Below are positions 1-5,882 of a DNA stretch of 6,151 nt, in pieces. The DNA comes from Bacteroidales bacterium (GTDB lineage Bacteria > Bacteroidota > Bacteroidia > Bacteroidales > WCHB1-69). The translations under genes were made by a program, and so were the position numbers. The number at the start of each line of letters is the position of its first letter. The first letter of the stretch is position 1. The stretch is from NCBI GenBank assembly GCA_031254735.1, contig JAIRTU010000043.1:1-6151 (forward strand). The letters run 5' to 3'. The notes beneath the pieces are model-generated. The model saw only the letters and a program-made list of their open reading frames with translations, was not told the DNA's origin and did no database searches.

Positions 1-73
1 AATCAAAATGTAAACTTTTTAGTATAATACAAAAACAGTACCAAGACTAAAAGATATATAATAAGAGAAAGAA

Positions 74-87
74 AATTACGAATTACG
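74..87. repeat. Two tandem copies of a 7-bp unit (AATTACG)
   Basis: The heptamer AATTACG occurs at 74-80 and again at 81-87 with no spacer. It is a small microsatellite-like repeat just left of the longer heptamer tract. Two copies alone could be chance in AT-rich DNA. A second 7-bp-period tract about 40 bp away makes chance less likely. Confidence 0.5.
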
Positions 88-100
88 GCACAATCAAAGA

Positions 101-113
101 GGGCTGAAAGTCC
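101..113 (+). repeat. Small hairpin with one G-U pair
   Basis: GGGCT (101-105) can pair with AGTCC (109-113) around a GAA loop, using a G-U pair at 103-111. The wobble means the fold is better as plus-strand RNA than as DNA. It stands apart from the main array, and with five base pairs it may be chance. Confidence 0.3.
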
Positions 114-115
114 GC

Positions 116-131
116 AAAAACAGTGAATAAT
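116..131. repeat. 16-bp direct repeat, left copy
   Basis: The string AAAAACAGTGAATAAT is identical here and at 512-527. The two copies lie 396 bp apart and enclose the hairpin array and most of the heptamer tract. This copy overlaps the first unit of that tract. The copies could be the footprint of duplication or insertion of the enclosed block, or two traces of the same local repeat family. Confidence 0.7.
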
Positions 132-166
132 TAATAACGAATAGTGAATAATGAATAGTGAATAAT
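125..166. repeat. Six-unit heptamer tandem repeat (GAATAAT/GAATAGT)
   Basis: Positions 125-166 divide exactly into six 7-bp units: GAATAAT, TAATAAC, GAATAGT, GAATAAT, GAATAGT, GAATAAT. The last four form a perfect double copy of a 14-bp unit (139-152 and 153-166). This resembles the short tandemly repeated heptamers known from intergenic DNA of cyanobacteria. Such repeats expand and contract by slippage. No function is evident. One further GAATAAT unit with the same left flank lies at 521-527. Confidence 0.8.
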
Positions 167-229
167 CCGCACGCCCGAAACGACAAAGTGTAATGTTCGG
201 CTTAGGCTCTGTCCGGTCCGGAATATATA

Positions 230-246
230 GGCAGCCTCCGGCTGCC
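230..246. repeat. Perfect palindrome, 7-bp stem
   Basis: GGCAGCC (230-236) is the exact reverse complement of GGCTGCC (240-246), with a 3-base loop TCC. It is the first member of the dense hairpin array and is very G+C-rich. No T-run follows on either strand, so it does not look like an intrinsic terminator. Confidence 0.75.
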
Positions 247-273
247 ACACAGGATTAGCATTCTTCGAGTAAT

Positions 274-294
274 ATTGAACTCCTAACGGAGTTC
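274..294. repeat. Hairpin repeat copy A, 7-bp stem
   Basis: GAACTCC (277-283) pairs perfectly with GGAGTTC (288-294) around a TAAC loop. With the three bases before it, the element matches 18 of 21 positions of the element at 356-376. Two of the three differences are C280 and G291, which pair with each other and are replaced by G and C in the other copy. The third lies in the loop. This is a compensatory change within a repeated hairpin. Confidence 0.85.
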
Positions 295-316
295 GGGCTG
301 GGGTGTTGCATTCTTT

Positions 317-348
317 ACCCCTAACTGCGGCTTCGCCTTGCAAGGGGT
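317..348. repeat. Compound hairpin, interrupted stem
   Basis: ACCCC (317-321) pairs with GGGGT (344-348). Inside, TGC (326-328) can pair with GCA (340-342), and GGC (329-331) with GCC (335-337) around a TTC loop, leaving a two-base TT bulge. It is the largest and least perfect hairpin of the array. Because of the bulge and internal loop it looks more like an RNA fold than a protein-binding dyad, but no transcription evidence is visible. Confidence 0.6.
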
Positions 349-355
349 TATCCAA

Positions 356-376
356 ATTGAAGTCCTATCGGACTTC
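356..376. repeat. Hairpin repeat copy B, 7-bp stem
   Basis: GAAGTCC (359-365) pairs perfectly with GGACTTC (370-376) around a TATC loop. It is the sister copy of the element at 274-294, 82 bp away. G362-C373 here replaces C280-G291 there, and T368 in the loop replaces A286. The other 18 positions are identical, including three bases left of the stem. Confidence 0.85.
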
Positions 377-399
377 TCTTGCTGTTTGAACCGTCTCGT

Positions 400-415
400 T
401 TGTCCGAAAGGACAA
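400..415 (+). repeat. Hairpin with GAAA tetraloop
   Basis: TTGTCC (400-405) pairs with GGACAA (410-415) around GAAA. As plus-strand RNA this would be a GNRA tetraloop, a known stable loop type. The inner part, TCC-NNNN-GGA, is shared with the hairpins at 274-294 and 356-376, but the outer stem differs. The strand is given only because the tetraloop reads on plus. Confidence 0.7.
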
Positions 416-426
416 TATTTTCATAA

Positions 427-447
427 CCGCAGGTCATCGACCTGCGG
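427..447. repeat. Longest perfect palindrome, 9-bp stem
   Basis: CCGCAGGTC (427-435) is the exact reverse complement of GACCTGCGG (439-447), separated by ATC. Nine perfect, mostly G-C pairs with a three-base gap make this the strongest single dyad of the window. No T-run follows on either strand, so a simple intrinsic terminator is unlikely. Confidence 0.8.
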
Positions 448-469
448 AAAAGGATGCGCCAACTGACCG

Positions 470-484
470 CTGCCCGGAAGGCAG
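470..484. repeat. Palindrome, 5-bp stem
   Basis: CTGCC (470-474) pairs with GGCAG (480-484) around a CGGAA loop. It is a shorter member of the array, 22 bases after the previous hairpin. Confidence 0.55.
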
Positions 485-493
485 GACAACTAT

Positions 494-511
494 TAAAATC
501 CCCCGCAGGGA
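494..511 (-). terminator. Weak terminator-like hairpin after the transferase gene
   Basis: On the minus strand, TCCC and GGGA (4-bp stem, 499-511) enclose a five-base loop, and TTTT follows at 494-497. It lies about 40 bases past the stop codon of the minus-strand transferase gene, where a terminator would be expected. The stem is short, and similar palindromes surround it, so this is only a candidate. Confidence 0.25.
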
Positions 512-527
512 AAAAACAGTGAATAAT
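512..527. repeat. 16-bp direct repeat, right copy
   Basis: This is an exact second copy of the string at 116-131. It begins right after the last hairpin of the array and ends 22 bp before the stop codon of the minus-strand transferase gene, so it marks the right boundary of the repeat block. Confidence 0.7.
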
Positions 528-549
528 GTGTCCCTTTCATAAATAATTG

Positions 550-2070
550 TTACGGACGAAATAAACTAAGTCGTTTATCGATGACATCACTCTGAATATC
601 GGCGGCTTCTAATATGGTGGGAAATAAAAAGTCTGTACGATACCTTTTTTGCTTGTTTTGATGCAATATATTATATTTTTCAAGATTATCCCGCTTATAT
701 TGCGGGGACATCCACACCCAACAAGCCGGAGAATGAACAGGCGGCGCATCCATGGCATGCAGCCAAATCCCATTCTCACCCAACGCCTCCCCATGATCGG
801 AAAGGAAAAAAAGAATGGCATTCCTGTTTCGTAAACGATGAATTACTTCATAAACAAAATAATCCGTAGACAAAACAGTATTATCGTATGAATTTATCAT
901 TTCCTCTCGTGTATTGGTATTCACAATCCGGCTTTTGGCAACAGGATTGTATTTCTGAAAGCTATCGGTATAATGCGAATTATAATACCAATGCGAACCG
1001 ATCGTATGGATGACAATAAGTTGCGAACCTTTTTCTTTTTCCATGCAAAAATCCAACAGAGGCAATACCTCTTCGTCCGTCCATTTGTCAAAGACGTAAG
1101 GAGACTTGTTGAGAGTGGCATAAATCAAGGTATCACATTCATTCATGAAATAAATATACGTCTTAGCCGGCTCCTGATTAGCCAACCAAACCGTATGAAA
1201 ATTACAACGTTTGAATAGATCAATAAAAGAGCGTTCCTCCATTGCCCGGTCGGGATGAAGACTGTCGGCACGAGTCAGAATATGCGGTAAACTCGCATTT
1301 GTATGTGTATATTCGGAAAAAACAGCGGGAAAAGAAATAATATCTTCCCTTGATAAATAAGGCGTAGTGTTTCTTTCGTATCCGTTAAAGCCCAAATGAT
1401 CGGCACGAAGCGATTCGCCCAAAACCAACAATACCAATAAATCGTCTTTTTCGTTGCAAAGAATATTTTCGGATAAAACACTTCTTTCCGTCCGTATTTC
1501 TTCCTTTTCGGACATGTATCGAGCGGTTATATAATACAGATTAAAGGGAATCCTTTCGGAAAGCGGACGTTTGATCTTTGGAATATTAACCATAAAAAGA
1601 AAAACAATAAATGCCATGATATAATGGAGATATATTCTGTCGGGCTTTTGTATTTTCTTGAACCGCCATACGGAAAACAGAACAGCCACCACTATACTTA
1701 ACCCAACAACAACACCCAATGCCGGCGTGATAAGCTCCAAACTTATTTGTATATCGTTATCCAAAGCCGCATCCAACATCATGGTTGTAAGTGTAGTTCC
1801 CGTTGCATATCGGAAATACATCAAAATACTTGATAAACTACAAATAAGAGGGTACAAAATGACAAATGAATAACGATTGAGTGCAACCAAATATACCATC
1901 GGCAACAAAGCTGCAATCAAAATGAACCATTGTGCGAAAAGAATAAGGCGATCTTTCCATTGATACACGGGAGAAGTGAAAAAATCGGCAGAGGTAAAGG
2001 CTATCCCGATAAATAATGTCGCCGCAACCACAAACAGGAAAAAATGCAATAAATTTTTCTTGATAAACAT
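550..2070 (-). CDS. Membrane phosphoethanolamine transferase (EptA/CptA-like)
   Basis: This 506-residue protein is an inner-membrane enzyme of the alkaline-phosphatase/sulfatase fold that moves phosphoethanolamine from phosphatidylethanolamine to an envelope glycolipid, usually lipid A or LPS core. Five hydrophobic segments lie at about 8-26, 41-64, 67-87, 112-135 and 146-163, followed by a periplasmic catalytic domain from about 205. The expected metal ligands and nucleophile are present: E219 (in LVLGES), T257 (before NASLP), and D425-H426 (in SDHGEALGENG). H360 (in HTIGSHW) and H438 match the substrate-site histidines of EptA. The cysteines flanking the nucleophile in Neisseria EptA are absent here (E253 and H263 by hand alignment). 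It is slightly shorter than typical EptA (about 540-550). The ATG at 2070 has no Shine-Dalgarno sequence, as is usual in Bacteroidota, but it correctly precedes the first membrane segment. The family call is firm. The acceptor (lipid A, core or another glycan) is not determined, and polymyxin-type resistance would be inference. Confidence 0.9.
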   Translation of the reverse strand: MFIKKNLLHFFLFVVAATLFIGIAFTSADFFTSPVYQWKDRLILFAQWFILIAALLPMVYLVALNRYSFVILYPLICSLSSILMYFRYATGTTLTTMMLDAALDNDIQISLELITPALGVVVGLSIVVAVLFSVWRFKKIQKPDRIYLHYIMAFIVFLFMVNIPKIKRPLSERIPFNLYYITARYMSEKEEIRTERSVLSENILCNEKDDLLVLLVLGESLRADHLGFNGYERNTTPYLSREDIISFPAVFSEYTHTNASLPHILTRADSLHPDRAMEERSFIDLFKRCNFHTVWLANQEPAKTYIYFMNECDTLIYATLNKSPYVFDKWTDEEVLPLLDFCMEKEKGSQLIVIHTIGSHWYYNSHYTDSFQKYNPVAKSRIVNTNTREEMINSYDNTVLSTDYFVYEVIHRLRNRNAILFFLSDHGEALGENGIWLHAMDAPPVHSPACWVWMSPQYKRDNLEKYNILHQNKQKRYRTDFLFPTILEAADIQSDVIDKRLSLFRP

Positions 2071-2439
2071 ACTTTTTGAAGTTTCATTTAAACCCTAACT
2101 CTGCAAAAAATCAGGGATCGTCTATATTTAACTCTACTATCAGTTGCTTACATATACCGAACAGACTGCCTGATTATGACTTCTATATGTTTCAGTAAAC
2201 ATTTAGTAAACAACTAACCAACGCATAAACTACCTGAAAATTGTCGGAGTCCTGGTTTAAACATTCGATAGCAGTAAAAAGGCTAAAGGCTAAATATTAT
2301 TTTGAGGCGCCGGAAAAATTATGAAGTAAAAAAAGTTGTAACTTCGGAAGCAAAAAAAGATTTGAGCTTTCCTGCGTTTTGAAATACGATATTATTTTTC
2401 CTGTCGTTATCTATCGTCAAGAAAATTGTTAAGAACCAG
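2071..2439. other. Divergent intergenic spacer, transferase / mfd
   Basis: This 369-bp AT-rich spacer separates two genes transcribed away from each other, so it should hold both promoters. No exact Bacteroidota-type promoter (TTTG at -33 with TAnnTTTG at -7) was found on either strand. The nearest plus-strand matches, TATTTTTC at 2393-2400 and TTATTTTG at 2297-2304, each miss one fixed base and have no properly spaced TTTG. Other visible patterns are the dyad and direct repeats at 2187-2212, the 8-bp palindrome GTTTAAAC at 2255-2262, and two tandem GGCTAAA units at 2281-2294. No RNA gene or small coding region was recognised. Confidence 0.6.
2187..2212. promoter_or_regulatory. Candidate operator: dyad plus 11-bp-spaced direct repeat
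   Basis: ATGTTT (2187-2192) and AAACAT (2197-2202) form a perfect inverted repeat around CAGT. Overlapping it, AGTAAACA occurs at 2194-2201 and again at 2205-2212, exactly 11 bp apart, about one helical turn. Such spacing suits binding of a dimeric regulator, for example a response regulator. It lies about 120-140 bp upstream of the transferase start and about 230 bp upstream of mfd. Function is inferred from pattern only; in AT-rich DNA chance is possible. Confidence 0.3.
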
Positions 2440-5400
2440 ATGCAACAGTCCGATTTAATTTCTTTGTATTTACAGTCGTCCAAGACGAAAAACCTCGCGG
2501 AAAAATTATCCCAAAAAGAAACAGTGCGGGCAAATGTGAACGGACTTTATGGGAGTTCGCGTTCTGCGTTTGCCACCGCTTGTGCGTTGTTGCTGTCTCA
2601 ACCGCATTTGTTCATTTTGTCGGACAAAGAATCGGCGGCGTTTTTTTTCAGCGATCTGGAACAGCTGCTGCAAGAAGAAAACATCGATTTCTCGGAACGC
2701 CGGTCGGTGTTCTTTCCCGAATCGCCCGCATCGCAGCATGCAAAAAAATCGGACAATTTCGATGTGCTGCTTCGTACCAAAATGCTTCAACAACTTCACA
2801 CGGGAAGCCGTCTGTTGGTGGTTACTTATCCCGAAGCCTTGATGCAGAAAGTGATAACCCGACAAACCATCGAACAAGAGACCTTTGTCATCACGCAGGG
2901 ACAGTCGGCGTCGATAGATTTTATTTTGGAATATCTTTCGGAAAATAATTTTGAATACAGCGATTTTGTCTATCAGCCGGGGCAGTTTTCTATTCGCGGA
3001 GGCATAGTGGATGTGTTTTCCTACACCAACGAATTTCCTTTCCGTATAGAATTGTTGGGCGATGAGGTCGCCTCGCTGCGTACATTCGAGGTGGATACGC
3101 AGCTCTCGCGAAACAGAATGGACAGCATTGTTATCACGCCCAATATTCAACAGAAGAAAGAAAATATCTCCACCGTCAGTCTGTTCGAGTCTTTGCCGCC
3201 CGACACCGTTTTGTGGTTTGAAGATGTAAGTTGGATTGCCGAGAATATCCGCAAAAAGCAGGATTTGCTGCAAAAGACAGACGACAATCAAGTCTCTGTT
3301 CAAGAATATATTTCGGAAGAAGATTTTAAAGAATCCATCCTGCGATTTTCTTCGGTGGAATGGGGAACGGCTGCGTATCTCAATCCTCAATATAATGTGG
3401 TTTTCGACACGCAAGCTCAAATGTCTTTCAACAAGCAGTTCGATTTGCTGATAGATCAATGGATAGACAATTACGAGCAGGGAATAACAACGGTGTTCAG
3501 CTCGTTGAACGAAAATCAATCGGCACGCATACGCAACATTGTCCGCGACAGCTTGTCTTCGCAGGAAAAATATGCCGATCTCTCGGAAGAGTACAGAAAG
3601 ACGTTAGGAAAAGAAATGGTGTCTTACGTTTCTTTTGCCTTGCATGAAGGCTTTATCGACAGAGAACAAAAAATAGCTTTTTATACCGATCATCAGGTGT
3701 TTAACCGCTATCATCGTTACAAGGTGGACGACCGTTACAAAAAAGGCGAATCTATCCTGCTCAAAGAAATCTACGACCTCAAACCCGGCGATTATATCAC
3801 CCATATCGATCACGGCGTGGGTCAATATGCGGGCTTGGAAAAGATAGAAATCAACGGTAAACAGCAGGAAGCCATCAAAATCATCTACAAGGGAAATGAT
3901 ATTTTGTACATAAGCATTCATTCGCTGCATCGGATTGCCAAATATGCCGGCAAAGACGGAGAAGAACCGGTGCTGAATCGTCTGGGAAGCAATGCGTGGA
4001 ATAAAATCAAAGAGAAAACCAAAAGCAGAGTAAAGGCTTTGGTGATCGATCTGGCAAAATTGTATGCCGAACGCAAAAACACGAAAGGTTTTGCTTTCTC
4101 TGCCGACAACTACATGCAAGCCGAATTGGAAGCCTCTTTTATCTATGAAGATACGCCCGACCAAGTCAAGGCGACACAAGATGTGAAAAACGATATGGAA
4201 GCCGATTTCCCCATGGACAGGCTGATTTGCGGCGATGTGGGATTTGGGAAGACCGAAATAGCCATACGTGCAGCTTTTAAAGCCGTCTGCGACAGCAAAC
4301 AGGTGGCTGTTCTTGTTCCGACTACGGTTTTGGCGCTGCAACATTACAATACTTTCCGAGACCGTCTGGCAGATTTTCCCTGTAAGGTAGATTATATCAA
4401 TCGGTTTAAATCGGCAAAAGAACAGAAACAGACTTTGCAGCATTTGAAAGAAGGAAAAACAGATATTCTCATTGGCACGCATCGCCTGCTTGGAAAAGAT
4501 GTGGTGTTTAAAGATTTGGGCTTGTTGATAGTGGACGAAGAACAGAAATTCGGCGTAAGCTCGAAAGAGAAACTTCGTTCGCTGAAAATAAATGTAGACA
4601 CCCTCACCATGACCGCTACGCCTATTCCCCGCACCTTGCAGTTCTCGTTGATGGGTGCTCGCGATATTTCCATCATGCAAACGCCCCCGTTAAACCGCTA
4701 TCCGATACAGACCGAAGTCCATTTGTTTTCGGAAGAATTGATACAGTCGGCGATAGAATACGAGCTTTTTCGCGGCGGACAGGTCTTTTTTGTCCATAAT
4801 CGTGTCCATAATATCGGAGAGATTGCGGGAATGATACGGCAGCGTTTCCCCGACCGGAAAATTGCAATTGCCCACGGACAAATGGACGGCGAGGCGCTGG
4901 AACGGATTATGATGGACTTTATTGACGGAAATTATGACGTCTTGGTTTCGACCACTATCATCGAATCGGGATTGGATATTCCCAACGCCAACACTATCAT
5001 CATCAACGAAGCACAGAATTATGGTTTGAGCGATTTGCACCAGCTGCGAGGAAGAGTGGGACGGAAAAACAAAAAGGCTTTTTGCCTCCTGTTGACGCCT
5101 CCCATAGAAAGAGTGTCGGAAACCGCACGGAAACGCCTGCGGGCGATAGAAGAGTTTTCCGATATAGGAAGCGGGTTCAACATCGCAATGCGCGATTTGG
5201 ACATTCGCGGGGCGGGCAACCTTCTGGGGGCTGAACAAAGCGGATTTATAACGGAAATCGGTTACGAAATGTATCTGAAAGTGCTTGCAGAAGCTATGGA
5301 CGAACTCCGCCAAAGCGAAACAACCAACGAAAACACAACAGACAACGCCGATTACGAATTTGTAAAAGAATGTGTTATCGAAACCGACATGGAAATAATG

Positions 5401-5829
5401 CTGCCCGACACCTACATCGCAAGCAGTTCCGAGCGGTATTCTCTGTATAAAGAGCTGAACAATCTTTCTACCGATGAACAGTTGAACGAATTTTGCAAGA
5501 AACTGACCGATCGTTTCGGAGAGATGCCCTCCCAAGCCAAAGAGCTGATAAAGACAATCGTCCTTCGGCGAATTGCAAAAAAGGCAGGCTTTGAAAAGAT
5601 AGTTTTAAAACAGGCAAAACTGATAGGACATTTTATTGCCAACTCGCAATCGACGTATTTTCAGAGTATGCAGTTCTCTCATATTCTAAACACCTTGCAG
5701 ACACATTCCAACCACATATACATGCGAGAAAACAACGGCAAACTAACCCTCACCTTCGACAAAATCAATACGGTAGAACAAGCCATCACCGCCCTGACGC
5801 CGTTTGTGTTTACGTTGTCTGAACGGTGA
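2440..5829 (+). CDS. mfd: Transcription-repair coupling factor Mfd
   Basis: Mfd is the ATP-driven DNA translocase that pushes RNA polymerase off lesions and recruits UvrA for nucleotide excision repair. The 1129 residues match the normal length (E. coli 1148). The UvrB-like N-terminal module spans about 1-340, with PGQFSIRGG at 180-188. R186 and R202 align by hand with E. coli R165 and R181 of the UvrA-binding surface, while F185 becomes L206. The CarD-like RNA-polymerase-interacting domain is at about 447-506. The motor has Walker A GDVGFGKT (598-605), DEEQ (699-702), TATPIPRT (725-732), STTIIESGLDIP (837-848) and QLRGRVGR (868-875). The translocation (TRG) region follows at about 896-935, and the regulatory C-terminal domain at about 970-1120. 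The ATG at 2440 has only A-rich sequence upstream, no Shine-Dalgarno. No frameshift or missing motif was seen. It stands alone, divergent from the transferase gene and convergent with the next gene. Confidence 0.98.
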   Translation: MQQSDLISLYLQSSKTKNLAEKLSQKETVRANVNGLYGSSRSAFATACALLLSQPHLFILSDKESAAFFFSDLEQLLQEENIDFSERRSVFFPESPASQHAKKSDNFDVLLRTKMLQQLHTGSRLLVVTYPEALMQKVITRQTIEQETFVITQGQSASIDFILEYLSENNFEYSDFVYQPGQFSIRGGIVDVFSYTNEFPFRIELLGDEVASLRTFEVDTQLSRNRMDSIVITPNIQQKKENISTVSLFESLPPDTVLWFEDVSWIAENIRKKQDLLQKTDDNQVSVQEYISEEDFKESILRFSSVEWGTAAYLNPQYNVVFDTQAQMSFNKQFDLLIDQWIDNYEQGITTVFSSLNENQSARIRNIVRDSLSSQEKYADLSEEYRKTLGKEMVSYVSFALHEGFIDREQKIAFYTDHQVFNRYHRYKVDDRYKKGESILLKEIYDLKPGDYITHIDHGVGQYAGLEKIEINGKQQEAIKIIYKGNDILYISIHSLHRIAKYAGKDGEEPVLNRLGSNAWNKIKEKTKSRVKALVIDLAKLYAERKNTKGFAFSADNYMQAELEASFIYEDTPDQVKATQDVKNDMEADFPMDRLICGDVGFGKTEIAIRAAFKAVCDSKQVAVLVPTTVLALQHYNTFRDRLADFPCKVDYINRFKSAKEQKQTLQHLKEGKTDILIGTHRLLGKDVVFKDLGLLIVDEEQKFGVSSKEKLRSLKINVDTLTMTATPIPRTLQFSLMGARDISIMQTPPLNRYPIQTEVHLFSEELIQSAIEYELFRGGQVFFVHNRVHNIGEIAGMIRQRFPDRKIAIAHGQMDGEALERIMMDFIDGNYDVLVSTTIIESGLDIPNANTIIINEAQNYGLSDLHQLRGRVGRKNKKAFCLLLTPPIERVSETARKRLRAIEEFSDIGSGFNIAMRDLDIRGAGNLLGAEQSGFITEIGYEMYLKVLAEAMDELRQSETTNENTTDNADYEFVKECVIETDMEIMLPDTYIASSSERYSLYKELNNLSTDEQLNEFCKKLTDRFGEMPSQAKELIKTIVLRRIAKKAGFEKIVLKQAKLIGHFIANSQSTYFQSMQFSHILNTLQTHSNHIYMRENNGKLTLTFDKINTVEQAITALTPFVFTLSER

Positions 5830-5851
5830 TTAAATGGTCTGAATCCTCTTT

Positions 5852-5863
5852 CCGCTTTCGCGG
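5852..5863 (+). terminator. Weak hairpin between convergent genes
   Basis: CCGC (5852-5855) pairs with GCGG (5860-5863) around TTTC, and CTTTT follows on the plus strand. It sits 22 bases after the mfd stop codon, in the 53-bp gap between two convergent genes, which is the natural place for an mfd terminator. A four-pair stem with a four-T tail is weak. On the minus strand the loop would be GAAA but no T-run follows. Confidence 0.35.
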
Positions 5864-5882
5864 CTTTTGCAGGTGTTGTTGA

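Larger units (their letters stand above)
1..549. other. Gene-free repeat-rich intergenic block
   Basis: No credible coding region was found here on either strand. The possible minus-strand frames read through tandem repeats and palindromes and give low-complexity peptides without a recognisable domain. The first 166 bases are AT-rich and contain heptamer tandem repeats. From about 230 to 511 the DNA becomes visibly richer in G+C and consists of closely spaced hairpins. The block lies just downstream of the minus-strand transferase gene, so part of it could be that gene's 3' untranslated region or terminator zone. What lies to the left of the window is unknown. No tRNA, rRNA or known riboswitch was recognised. 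Confidence 0.8.

Noticed and set aside
3..355. Minus-strand open frames of 74-81 codons across the repeat block
   Set aside because: They read directly through the heptamer tract and palindromes, give repetitive peptides, overlap one another and show no domain or convincing start.
230..511. CRISPR array
   Set aside because: The palindromes differ in sequence, are irregularly spaced, and lack identical direct repeats separated by uniform unique spacers.
2297..2400. Bacteroidota-type promoter for mfd (TTATTTTG at 2297 or TATTTTTC at 2393)
   Set aside because: Each candidate -7 element misses one fixed base and no TTTG lies 19-21 bp upstream, so neither is good enough to list as a promoter.
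2506..3519. Minus-strand open frame of 337 codons inside mfd
   Set aside because: It is wholly antisense to a gene with clear family motifs; the peptide is rich in Arg, Gln and Phe with no recognisable domain, as expected for a shadow frame.
4555..4570. Non-canonical DEEQ (instead of DEEH) box in Mfd as an inactivating change
   Set aside because: The acidic residues D699 and E700 are intact, and the Q and K variants of this box are, to my knowledge, ordinary in Bacteroidota Mfd; every other motor motif is complete.
3604..4680. Minus-strand open frame of 358 codons inside mfd
   Set aside because: It is antisense to the RNA-polymerase-interacting and motor domains of Mfd and shows no motif of its own. 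The other long antisense frame at 4690-5535 was rejected for the same reason.
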